Positions 25,061 through 32,642 of a DNA stretch of 48,048 nucleotides are shown here, piece by piece (the first letter of the stretch is position 1; every line of letters begins with the position of its first letter). Origin of the DNA: Bradyrhizobium neotropicale (GTDB taxonomy: Bacteria; Pseudomonadota; Alphaproteobacteria; Rhizobiales; Xanthobacteraceae); contig NZ_LSEF01000008.1 in the NCBI RefSeq assembly GCF_001641695.1, forward strand, positions 71,212 to 119,259. The letters run 5' to 3'. The position numbers were made by a program, and so were the translations under genes. The notes under the pieces are model-generated. The model ran no database searches. It was not told where the DNA came from and was given only the letters and a program-made list of their open reading frames with translations.

Positions 25061-25438
25061 ATGGAAATCAAGGTCAGATCGCTCACGACCTGCGAGGTTG
25101 CGGCCGACGGCGGCGCCATCTCGCTGGGCTTCGAAGATGCGACGGGGAATCCGGCCGCGGTCAGCATCTCGCTGAACCAGGTTGGCGCGCTGCTCATGAC
25201 CTTACCCGGCCTGATCGAGACGGCGCTCAAGACCCGCTACGGCGACCAGAGCCTGCGCTATGCCTATCCGCTGGCGTCCTGGGTGCTGGAGCAGTCAACC
25301 GATACCAGCCAGCGCATCATCACGCTTGCGACCGAGGATGGTTTCAAGGTGCGTTTCTCGATCCCGAAGGCGGAGCAGGATCTGTTGGGCGAAGCCCTGA
25401 CCCAGCCAATGTCCGAAGTGACGGTGAGGCCGAATTAG
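25061..25438 (+). CDS. Conserved-looking hypothetical protein under a ModE-type box
   Basis: The 125-aa soluble product (MEIKVRSLTTCEVAADGGAI...) has alternating beta strands and one helix, with a single Cys near residue 11 and no membrane segment. I recognise no family. It reads like a real protein: balanced composition, and an ATG with GGGA upstream. The ModE-type box at 25015-25038 sits directly in front, and modE itself is convergent just downstream (13-nt gap). This makes it a candidate for an uncharacterised member of a molybdenum-linked regulon. Confidence 0.75.
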   Translation: MEIKVRSLTTCEVAADGGAISLGFEDATGNPAAVSISLNQVGALLMTLPGLIETALKTRYGDQSLRYAYPLASWVLEQSTDTSQRIITLATEDGFKVRFSIPKAEQDLLGEALTQPMSEVTVRPN

Positions 25439-25451
25439 CCGCCGGGCGCGA

Positions 25452-25826
25452 TCAGGATTTGCGCGAACGGGCGATCTCGGTCTGGAGTGCCTGGAGCTCC
25501 TTGCGCACCGCGCGCGCGGCGTCGCGCTCGATCTTGCGATAGCGCGCGACCAGGGCGGCGCCGAACGGAGTCAGCATCGCGCCGCCGCCGTTCTTGCCGC
25601 CGGCCTGCGGCTCGACCGCGGCGTGCCCGCAGATGCGGTTGATCTCGTCGACGAGATCCCAGGCGCGCTTGTAGGACATGTCCATGGCGCGGCCGGCCGC
25701 CGAGATCGAGCCATGCTGCCGGATCTGCTCCAGGAGCTCGATCTTGCCGGGTCCGATCCGGTCCTCGCTGTCGAGGTCGATGCGAACGCTCAGTTGGGGA
25801 AGCGATTTGGCGCTCGCGCGCGACAT
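25452..25826 (-). CDS. modE: ModE-family regulator, HTH domain only
   Basis: The 124-aa protein matches the N-terminal DNA-binding domain of ModE: LSVRIDLDSEDRIGPGKIELLEQIRQHGSISAAGRAMDMSYKRAWDLVDEINR, then a wing with GGKNGGGAMLTPFG and a dimer helix (LVARYRKIERDAARAV). In E. coli ModE this is followed by two TOBE/MopI domains that bind molybdate; here the gene stops after the HTH and helix. It is a single-domain ModE, which either binds DNA constitutively, uses a partner protein, or senses otherwise. Three ModE-like boxes lie within 4 kb. Start at ATG 25826; upstream in-frame sequence is not ModE-like. Confidence 0.9.
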   Translation of the reverse strand: MSRASAKSLPQLSVRIDLDSEDRIGPGKIELLEQIRQHGSISAAGRAMDMSYKRAWDLVDEINRICGHAAVEPQAGGKNGGGAMLTPFGAALVARYRKIERDAARAVRKELQALQTEIARSRKS

Positions 25827-25978
25827 GATCGGGTCTCTTGGGCAAACTGCGGCAAAGATTGCCACTCTTGCCCGTCCCGGACAAGGTGAGGGCGCTCGAT
25901 ATTCAGAAGGCAGTGGTCTCTGCTGGTTGTGATGGCACCCAATCCCCGATTGCGGCCAGCGCGGCATTTCCCATCAGC

Positions 25979-26332
25979 TCAATCTTGGGCCTTGATGTAA
26001 ACCCAAGCCTTGAGACCAGAGCGTAGTGTGACCTCGACCCGTTTATAGTCCGAAACCTCATACCGATCAGCCGCAGCCAGTTCGTCAGCAGTGATCTCAA
26101 ATACCGTTCCCTCGACGATCTCGTTCAGGTCATCGACGGGGATGACGATAGGGTGAAATCGTTCGCCGCTCTTTGCCAGAACATCGGGGTCGGTTATCTC
26201 CACCAAAGTCTTCCTAAAGCCCGCCATCGCGTCTTGTTTCCCCGCGAGACGCCGACCAAACGACGACAATTGCACGCTTTCGAGCTGCAAAGTTCCGTAG
26301 GAAAATAGGAATATTCCGTGAGCGCCAGTCAT
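25979..26332 (-). CDS. Gamma-glutamylcyclotransferase-like (AIG2 family) protein
   Basis: The 117-aa product has the start of the GGCT/AIG2 fold, LFSYGTLQ (9-16), and later VEGTVFEITADELAAADRYE...YKRVEVTLRSGLKAWVYI, the typical second half with an acidic residue at the usual catalytic place. Enzymes of this fold release 5-oxoproline from gamma-glutamyl amino acids or amines; others have unknown activity. It sits 54 nt downstream of the methyltransferase on the same strand and 152 bp before modE. That places it in the putative ModE-box operon with an aldehyde dehydrogenase and a glutamine amidotransferase remnant. Confidence 0.85.
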   Translation of the reverse strand: MTGAHGIFLFSYGTLQLESVQLSSFGRRLAGKQDAMAGFRKTLVEITDPDVLAKSGERFHPIVIPVDDLNEIVEGTVFEITADELAAADRYEVSDYKRVEVTLRSGLKAWVYIKAQD

Positions 26333-26386
26333 GGTCGGATTCCGGTCTAGAGAAAGATCAAGCCGTGCCAGTGAACGCTTCGGATA

Positions 26387-27172
26387 TCAGATGCGATTGA
26401 CGATCAGCTTGAGTGAGCCGGCGAAGGTCGGCTGTTGCCGATAGTGCCCGTGGTGTGCATTCCATCGGCCGGAGGCGAGATCGTCGCCGAGCCTGTCCTC
26501 GAAGCGCCGCACCACGTCCTCACTGACAAAGCTCCAGGCCGAACAGGCGAGCCGCGCGGCCGGATCGAGCAGCATCTCGGGTCGGCCGTAATAGGCCTCG
26601 TTGAAGCCGTCGGTGCAGTCGAGCGGAATGGGGACGGGCAAGACGTCGGTGGTGCCACCCAGCGCTGCGGCGATGTCGGCGATCGCGGGGTATCTGACAG
26701 CCTCGACCGCGATCACCTCGGGGCAATAGGCGTGCAGCCAGAATCGGTCGAGCTCATTGGGATCGCAGGTCATGATCGCGATCGGACCGCGCGTCACCCG
26801 GCGCATCTCGCGCAGTCCGGCATTGAGGTTCTTCCATTGATGCACGGAGAAGGTCGACATCGCGGCACCGAACGAGCCGTCCTCGAAGGGAAGCTTTTCC
26901 GCGACGGCATCGATCGCGGCGGGAAGATGCGCCGGCCGCTGCGCCCGCATCGATTGCGACGGCTCGATCGGGGTCACGGTGCGATCGACCGGCTCGTAGG
27001 AGCCGGCGCCCGCACCGACATTGAGGATGGTCCGGGCCTCGCCGAGCGCCGCTTCGATCAGCTCCGCGATGCGCGGATCCGGCTGGCGAAAATTCGCATA
27101 GCCCTCGCCGATGGCGCCATAATTGGCGTCGCCGGCGCTGCCGTCCTGGTGGCGTGGCGCGTTGTCCTGCAT
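26387..27172 (-). CDS. Class I SAM-dependent methyltransferase
   Basis: The 261-aa protein has the glycine-rich SAM loop TILNVGAGAGSYEP (near 48-61), the acidic ribose contact in TVTPIEPSQ, and motif IV-like AAMSTFSVHQWKNLNAGLREMRRVTRG, as in UbiE/Coq5-type methyltransferases. The C-terminal part is variable and would bind the substrate, which cannot be inferred. It follows the aldehyde dehydrogenase by 9 nt on the same strand, so it is probably co-transcribed with it. Confidence 0.9.
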   Translation of the reverse strand: MQDNAPRHQDGSAGDANYGAIGEGYANFRQPDPRIAELIEAALGEARTILNVGAGAGSYEPVDRTVTPIEPSQSMRAQRPAHLPAAIDAVAEKLPFEDGSFGAAMSTFSVHQWKNLNAGLREMRRVTRGPIAIMTCDPNELDRFWLHAYCPEVIAVEAVRYPAIADIAAALGGTTDVLPVPIPLDCTDGFNEAYYGRPEMLLDPAARLACSAWSFVSEDVVRRFEDRLGDDLASGRWNAHHGHYRQQPTFAGSLKLIVNRI

Positions 27173-27181
27173 GAGGGGGCC

Positions 27182-28609
27182 TTACAGCGTCTTGTGCGAG
27201 ACGTTCTTGACGACGGTATAGCATTGCAGCCCTTCGGTGCCACCCTCGCGGCCGTAGCCGCTGTCCTTCACCCCGCCGAACGGCGTCTCGGCAACGGAGG
27301 CGACGAAGTGGTTGATGGAGAGAGTGCCGACCTCGACGCCCTCGGCTAGGCGATCGGCATTGCTGGCGGAGCGCGTGAAGGCGTAAGCCGCGAGCCCGTA
27401 AGGAAGGGCATTGGCCTTCTCGATTGCCTCATCCAGCGTCTTGACCGGATTGACCAAAGCGAGCGGCCCGAACGGCTCCTCGTTCATGGCGCGGGCATCG
27501 TCGGGCACGTCGGCGAGGACCGTGAGCGGAAAGAAGTAGCCGCGATTGCCGATGCGCTGTCCGCCGGCGAGCACGCGCGCGCCCTTCGTCTTGGCATCGG
27601 TGACCAGGGTCTCCATCGCATCGATCCGCCGCGCGTTGGCGAGCGGACCCAACTGGGTGGAGGGATCGAGGCCGTTGCCGACCTTCAACTGGCTGGCGCG
27701 CTCGGCGAAGGAGTGCGCGAACTGCTCGTAGATATTCTCCTGCACGAAGAAGCGCGTCGGCGCGACGCAGACCTGGCCCGCATTGCGCGACTTGCCGACG
27801 ACGGATGCGGCCGCGGTCGAGACCGGATCGACGTCGTCGCAGACGATCACCGGAGCATGGCCGCCAAGCTCCATGATCGCCGGCTTCATGTGCCGGCCGG
27901 CCATCTCGGCGAGATGCTTGCCGACGGGAATGGAGCCCGTGAAGGTCACCAGGCGGATGCGCGACTGCGGAATCAGGTAGTCGGAGATCTCGGCGGGATT
28001 GCCGAACACGAGGTTGAGCACGCCGGCCGGCAGGCCCGCGTCATGGAAGGCGCGCACGAGCTGCGCCGCGCCCGCCGGCGTTTCCTCAGAGGCTTTGAGG
28101 ATGATCGAGCATCCGGCGGAGAGGGCGCCCGCAACCTTGCGCGCTGGCGAGCTCATCGGGAAATTCCAGGGCGAGAACGCCGCCACCGGTCCGATCGGCT
28201 GCCGCAGCACCGTGTGGCGCATGCCCGGCTCGCTCGGGATCACCCGGCCATAGAGCCGTAGGCCCTCCGTCGCGTCCCATTCGATGATGTCACATCCCCT
28301 GAGGATTTCGAGCCGCGCCTGTTCGATCGGCTTGCCCTGTTCGAGCGTCATGGCCGCCGCCATCTGATCGACGCGCTCGCGGATGAGAGAGGCGGCTTTC
28401 AGGATGATCTGTGCCCGCTTAGCGGGTGCGGTACCGCGCCAGATCGCAAATCCCTTCCCGGCGGCCGCGAGTGCATCATCGAGATCCGATCTGGTCGCGG
28501 TCGGGACGGTGCCGAGCACGCTTTCGTCGGCGGGGTTGATGATGGTCTGCCCGCTCGCGCGCTTCCATTGTCCGTCGATGTAGAGTTCGATCAGGGGATA
28601 ATCCGCCAT
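27182..28609 (-). CDS. Succinate-semialdehyde-dehydrogenase-like aldehyde dehydrogenase
   Basis: The 475-aa ALDH has SPWNFPMSSPARKVAGAL (cofactor/oxyanion), ILKASEETP, MELGGHAPVIV with the base Glu, the catalytic Cys in NAGQVCVAPTR, and NEEPFGPLALV and PFGGVKDSGYGREGG near the end. ARKVAxAL and the CVAPTR region are close to GabD-type succinate semialdehyde dehydrogenases, which finish GABA or putrescine breakdown. Substrate identity is an inference. The start ATG is 6 nt beyond the restored stop of the upstream glutamine amidotransferase remnant and has GAAGAGAG in front, so the genes form a tight operon. Confidence 0.92.
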   Translation of the reverse strand: MADYPLIELYIDGQWKRASGQTIINPADESVLGTVPTATRSDLDDALAAAGKGFAIWRGTAPAKRAQIILKAASLIRERVDQMAAAMTLEQGKPIEQARLEILRGCDIIEWDATEGLRLYGRVIPSEPGMRHTVLRQPIGPVAAFSPWNFPMSSPARKVAGALSAGCSIILKASEETPAGAAQLVRAFHDAGLPAGVLNLVFGNPAEISDYLIPQSRIRLVTFTGSIPVGKHLAEMAGRHMKPAIMELGGHAPVIVCDDVDPVSTAAASVVGKSRNAGQVCVAPTRFFVQENIYEQFAHSFAERASQLKVGNGLDPSTQLGPLANARRIDAMETLVTDAKTKGARVLAGGQRIGNRGYFFPLTVLADVPDDARAMNEEPFGPLALVNPVKTLDEAIEKANALPYGLAAYAFTRSASNADRLAEGVEVGTLSINHFVASVAETPFGGVKDSGYGREGGTEGLQCYTVVKNVSHKTL

Positions 28610-28615
28610 CTCTCT

Positions 28616-29361
28616 TCACCTTGCTTGTGCAGTCCTGGTTGCGGCATTGCCTTGCCCGAGCTGGCCGAGCCAGTCGGAAAAGATGCGATCGGCCTGTCGC
28701 GCGAGCATCTTCGAGACCTGCGCGGTCTTCGTCCGAAGCTCCCGTATCGAAATCCCGGCGCCCGCGAGCTCGACGGCATGGCCGACATACCACTCCTCGA
28801 GCTGCCGCGGATCGGCCTCCAGGTGAAACTGGAGCGCAAGCGCATTGCGCCCAAAGCGAACGCCTGGTTCTCGTAGTTCTCGTTGGAGGCGAGCCGTATG
28901 GCGTTGTCGGGAAGATCAAAGGTGTCGCCGTGCCAGTGCAGAACCGGTGTGCCTTCGGTAAGCGGGTTCAGGCTGGAGGTGAGCCCGGCCTCGGACAGCG
29001 CGACCGATCCCCAGCCGATCTCCTTGATGGGGCCGGCATAGACGCGCGCGCCGAGAGCCTTCGCCATGAGTTGGGCGCCGAGACAGATTCCGAGCGTCGG
29101 CAATCCCTGCGCGAGACGGCGCTCCAGGAGATCGATTTCCCTGGTGATGAAGGGATAGCTCTCGGCTTCGTAGACGCCGATCGGACCGCCGAGCACGATC
29201 AGGAGGTCGGCATCCCCGATCGAAGAATGGTGGAGATCGTCGACCGGCGCCTCGCAGAACGAAACATTCCAGCCTTCGCGTTCCATGATCGGCGCGAGCA
29301 GGCCGAGATCCTCGAATGCCACGTGACGGAGCGCGACGGCGGATCGACGGCGTTGAAACAT
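28616..29361 (-). pseudogene. Class I glutamine amidotransferase, frameshifted
   Basis: The first part is a good class I amidotransferase: RHVAFEDLG at the start, VLGGPIGVYE (oxyanion loop), LGICLGAQLMAKALG with the nucleophile Cys, and LHWHGDTFDLP. In the annotated frame the sequence after NENYENQAFALG becomes nonsense. In the next frame it continues as RNALALQFHLEADP (catalytic His and Glu) and runs to a TGA at 28616-28618, 6 nt before the downstream ALDH. One base is missing at about 28849-28852. The gene is either freshly inactivated or the base is a sequencing error. Start taken at 29361, because an ATG at 29394 lies inside the ModE-type box. Confidence 0.85.
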
Positions 29362-29390
29362 CCAGTAGGCCCTATGCGCGGCACTCGTGA

Positions 29391-29424
29391 GCATCCGCTA
29401 TATCCGTAGTGATATAACGGATGC
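29391..29424. promoter_or_regulatory. ModE-type box 3 (upstream of the amidotransferase-ALDH operon)
   Basis: The core CGCTATAT, 8 bp, ATATAACG (29396-29419) extends to 13-bp arms (GCATCCGCTATAT and ATATAACGGATGC, one mismatch). It is 30-63 bp before the ATG at 29361 and is the most symmetrical of the three boxes. Confidence 0.75.
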
Positions 29425-29490
29425 CGGGCCTCGTCCAGATGCTCGGCTGACCGATGTGCCGCATGCATGCCCTGCATGCGGCATCCGGCA

Positions 29491-30573
29491 TCACCGCACC
29501 GCGTGCATCTCCAGAAAGGCCTTCACGCCGGTGACAGTGCCCGTATCCGACGGCACATAGCCGGGAAGGGTGGCCACCGCAGCACGAAAATCGGCGCTGC
29601 GGATGATCTCGAGAATGCGCCGCGTCGGCTCGGTGTCGAGGAACGCGCGCTTGCAGACGAAGAAATAATCCTCGGTGAGGATCCGGATGAAATCGAGGCC
29701 GAAATGCCGGGCAGCGGCCTCGACGCCGAAGCTCGCATCCGCCATGCCGCTCGCGACATAGGCGGCGACCGCGGCATGGGTGAACTCGATCTGCTGTGCG
29801 CCGTTGATGCGGCTCTCGTCGATGCCGTGAGCTGCGAGCAACTGGTCGAACAGAAGGCGGGTGCCGGAATCATGGTCGCGGTTGACGAAGCGCACCTTCG
29901 GAGCGGTCAGATCCTCGATCGATCCGATATGAAGTGGATTGCCGCGCGCGACCATCAGCCCCATCTCGCGCGTGACGAAACTGATGATGCGATCCTCGCG
30001 CGGATCGAGCCATTCGCGTGCCGCCTTGATGCCCTGCGCCCGCAGCGCGCCGTGCGGCAAATGCAGGCCGGAGAGGTCGCAGGCGCCCTGCGCCAGCGAC
30101 ACCAGCGAATGCTGGTTGCTGACATAGCGCAGGTCGACGCCGATGCCGGGCTCACGGTCGAGGAATTCGCGCAGCTTGGCCACCGCAAAGCCGTGGCTGG
30201 CATGGACGCGGATCACCGAAGGGCGCTGCTCGAGGAACGGCTTGATCTCGCTCGCAAGCTCCTGCGCGAGGTTGTCGAGTTGCGGGCCGAGGCGGGCCTG
30301 CATGCGCTCGCCGGCCCACACCAGCCGCTCGCCGAACGGCGTGAGCCTCGAGCCTTTGCCGCGCTGGGTTTCGACCAGCGGCGTGCCGAAGAATTCCGAC
30401 CATTGCTCGATCAGATTCCAGACGTGCCGGTAGGAGAGCTGTGCGTCGTTGGCAGCGCTGGTGATCTTCCCGGTCTTCCGGATTTCATTGAGCACGCCGA
30501 GCATGACCACCGCGCTGCGCGGGCTGCCTTCCCGGCGAAACCGCCATACGGCCTCGATCTCGATCTGAAGCAT
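29491..30573 (-). CDS. ModE-type HTH regulator fused to a periplasmic-binding-like domain
   Basis: The 360-aa protein begins with a ModE/LysR-like winged helix (about 18-85; LGVLNEIRKTGKITSAANDAQLSYRHVWNLIEQWSEFFGTPLVETQRGKGSRLTPFG). It continues with a PBP-like domain (about 120-345) rich in VHASHGFAVAKLREFL, VRFVNRDHDSGTRLLFDQLL and ADASFGVEAAARHFGLDF, the pattern of the PBP_like (molybdate-binding-protein-like) family used as an intracellular ligand sensor. It should sense a small anion or metabolite in the cytoplasm. It is divergent from the aldehyde dehydrogenase at 30683, with its own inverted repeat between them, so it probably controls that gene and itself. Confidence 0.88.
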   Translation of the reverse strand: MLQIEIEAVWRFRREGSPRSAVVMLGVLNEIRKTGKITSAANDAQLSYRHVWNLIEQWSEFFGTPLVETQRGKGSRLTPFGERLVWAGERMQARLGPQLDNLAQELASEIKPFLEQRPSVIRVHASHGFAVAKLREFLDREPGIGVDLRYVSNQHSLVSLAQGACDLSGLHLPHGALRAQGIKAAREWLDPREDRIISFVTREMGLMVARGNPLHIGSIEDLTAPKVRFVNRDHDSGTRLLFDQLLAAHGIDESRINGAQQIEFTHAAVAAYVASGMADASFGVEAAARHFGLDFIRILTEDYFFVCKRAFLDTEPTRRILEIIRSADFRAAVATLPGYVPSDTGTVTGVKAFLEMHAVR

Positions 30574-30582
30574 GGCAATCTT

Positions 30583-30600
30583 TATGAAGTTGATTTCATA
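30583..30600. promoter_or_regulatory. Inverted repeat, candidate operator of the ModE-HTH/PBP-like regulator
   Basis: TATGAA and TTCATA flank GTTGAT, starting 10 bp before the regulator's ATG in the divergent promoter region. CATATC half-sites recur at 30597 and 30623. This would suit autorepression; it does not match the CGnTATAT box. Confidence 0.45.
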
Positions 30601-30682
30601 TCTGGTGGGTCCATAGGCAAATCATATCATATTTACAGCAGCCAATAGCCTCCTAGGTTGGTATACCAGAACAGGAGGAAAT

Positions 30683-32167
30683 ATGATGTCTGTTGCATAT
30701 GACTTTGCGCACTCGCCGGCCAGCGAGTTGTCCCGGCCGCAGCATCTCTTGATCGACGGCCGCCGTGTCCCCGCCAGCTCCGGGCGCAGCTTCAAGTCCC
30801 TCAATCCGGCAACCGGACAGGTCATCGCCACCATCGCCGAAGGCAACGAGGTCGATGTCGATCATGCAGTCGCCGCTGCGCGTCGGGCCTTCGAAGGCCC
30901 CTGGCGCACGATGCGCGCTTCCGAGCGCGGCCAGATCCTGATGCGGTGGGCGCAGCTCCTCAAATCGCACGCCGACGAGATCGTCGAGCTGGAGTCGATC
31001 GACGCGGGCAAGCCAATCGCGGCAACGCTGCGCCAGGATTTCCCAGCGGCCGTTGACACACTGATCTACTACGCCGGCTGGGCCGACAAGATCAGCGGCG
31101 ACGTCGTGCCCGTGCGCGACGATGCCTTGACCTACACCGTGCGCGAGCCGGTCGGCGTGGTCGCGGCGATCGTGCCCTGGAATTTCCCGCTGATGATCGG
31201 CATGTGGAAGCTCGCACCCGCGCTCGCCTGCGGCTGCACCGTTGTGATGAAGCCGGCCGAGCTGACCTCGCTGTCGGCGCTGCGCATTGCAGAGCTTGCC
31301 CTCGAAGCCGGCGTTCCGGCCGGGGTCTTCAACGTCGTCACCGGTCCTGGCCGCGTCGTCGGCGATGCCCTGGTCAATCATCCCGATGTCGACAAGGTCA
31401 CCTTCACCGGCTCACCGGGTGTCGGGCGCGGAATCATGAAGGGCGCCGCCGGCAACTTCAAGCGCGTGTCGCTCGAGCTCGGCGGCAAGTCTGCCAACGT
31501 CATCTTCGACGATGCCGATCTCGAAGCCGCATCGAAGGCGGCGGCCTCCGGCATCTTCTTCAACGCGGGCCAGGTGTGCTCGGCCGGCTCCCGCGTGCTG
31601 GTGCAGGAGAAGGCCTATGACGAAGTCGTCGAACGGCTCGCCGCGCGCGCGAAATTGCTCAGGATCGGCGATCCGCTCGACCGCAAGACGACGCTCGGGC
31701 CGGTGATCTCCGAGAAGCAGATGAAGTCGATCCTCGATTATGTCGACATCGGGCAGAACGAGGGCGCAACTCTCGTCACTGGCGGCGAGCGGGTCGGCGA
31801 GCGCGGCTATTTCATCAGTCCCGCGGTGTTTGCGAACGTCGAGCACGAGATGCGGATCTCGCAGGAGGAGATTTTCGGACCCGTCGTCAGCGTCATCAAG
31901 TTCAAGGATGATGCCGACGCGCTCAGGATCGCCAACGGCACGGCCTACAGCCTCGCCGCCGGCGTCTGGAGCCGCGATATCGGCAGGCTCCAGCGTTTTG
32001 CCAAGCGCGCGCGGGCCGGCACGGTCTGGATGAACACCTACGGCTATACCGACGTGCGCCTGCCCTGGGGCGGCGAGCGCGACTCCGGCCTCGGCCGCGA
32101 GCACGGCACCGCCGCCATCGACAATTTCACCGAGCCCAAGGCTGTCTGGATGAACCTTGCCGTCTGA
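30683..32167 (+). CDS. Aldehyde dehydrogenase, PuuC/betaine-aldehyde-type
   Basis: The 494-aa ALDH has IVPWNFPLMIGMWKLAPALACG (cofactor/oxyanion), KPAELTSLSAL, LELGGKSANVIFDDAD with the base Glu, the catalytic Cys in NAGQVCSAGSR, and EIFGPVVSVI. WMNTYG and PWGGERDSGLGRE close the active site as in enzymes that oxidise gamma-glutamyl-aminobutyraldehyde or other aminoaldehydes. AGGAGG is 4 nt before the ATG, so translation should be strong. It is divergent from the ModE-HTH/PBP-like regulator and ends at the terminator at 32196. Exact substrate unknown. Confidence 0.92.
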   Translation: MMSVAYDFAHSPASELSRPQHLLIDGRRVPASSGRSFKSLNPATGQVIATIAEGNEVDVDHAVAAARRAFEGPWRTMRASERGQILMRWAQLLKSHADEIVELESIDAGKPIAATLRQDFPAAVDTLIYYAGWADKISGDVVPVRDDALTYTVREPVGVVAAIVPWNFPLMIGMWKLAPALACGCTVVMKPAELTSLSALRIAELALEAGVPAGVFNVVTGPGRVVGDALVNHPDVDKVTFTGSPGVGRGIMKGAAGNFKRVSLELGGKSANVIFDDADLEAASKAAASGIFFNAGQVCSAGSRVLVQEKAYDEVVERLAARAKLLRIGDPLDRKTTLGPVISEKQMKSILDYVDIGQNEGATLVTGGERVGERGYFISPAVFANVEHEMRISQEEIFGPVVSVIKFKDDADALRIANGTAYSLAAGVWSRDIGRLQRFAKRARAGTVWMNTYGYTDVRLPWGGERDSGLGREHGTAAIDNFTEPKAVWMNLAV

Positions 32168-32195
32168 TAAACCTCCCGAGCCGGCCAGCCCTGGA

Positions 32196-32231
32196 GCCCG
32201 CCTGATCGTCCGGTCAGGCGGGCTTCCTTTT
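32196..32231 (+). terminator. Rho-independent terminator after the 30683 aldehyde dehydrogenase
   Basis: GCCCGCCTGA and TCAGGCGGGC form a perfect 10-bp stem with an 8-nt loop, followed by TTCCTTTT. It starts 29 nt past the stop. Confidence 0.85.
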
Positions 32232-32357
32232 CGAGATCGATAAAATCGTCTGCAATCCGCTCAGCGGTGGCAAACCCTGCGGATAAGAACCGCGCCGCCT
32301 TAAACCCGAGTTTTGGAACCGACATGCATCCTCCCTGGAAAAGGGCGGGGCATCAAC

Positions 32358-32621
32358 ATGGCTATTCTCAGAGAGGTCGTCGTTGCGATGGCGGGGGTCT
32401 ATGCGCTCCTGTTCGTCTGCGACGCCTTGTTCGGCGTCGGCGAGACGCGCTTCGACGACACCTATTACAGCAGCGATTTCTACGCGCCGCGATCGAAGGA
32501 GTTTCGCTTCGCAAATGGCACGACGCCGGCAGCGCGCGTCAGCGACGCCTTCGCGCAGTTCACGCCGATCGAAGCGAAGGCCGGCAAGCGCTATTCGTCC
32601 CTGACGACGATCATTCGCTAG
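32358..32621 (+). CDS. Small exported or membrane-anchored hypothetical protein
   Basis: The 87-aa product begins MAILREVVVAMAGVYALLFVCDALFGVG, a signal anchor or signal peptide, and continues with a hydrophilic tail (DDTYYSSDFYAPRSKEF...RYSSLTTIIR). G-rich sequence (GGGCGGGGC) sits before the start. I recognise no family; small proteins of this layout are common in Bradyrhizobium. The open frame extends upstream to 32313, but the hydrophobic N-terminus favours 32358. Confidence 0.65.
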   Translation: MAILREVVVAMAGVYALLFVCDALFGVGETRFDDTYYSSDFYAPRSKEFRFANGTTPAARVSDAFAQFTPIEAKAGKRYSSLTTIIR

Positions 32622-32642
32622 CCAGATCCTTTCACCTGTCTC

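Noticed and set aside
23202..25175. 657-codon plus-strand frame opposite the aldehyde dehydrogenase
   Set aside because: Antisense shadow; the minus strand has complete ALDH motifs, and the frame would cover the ModE-box promoter.
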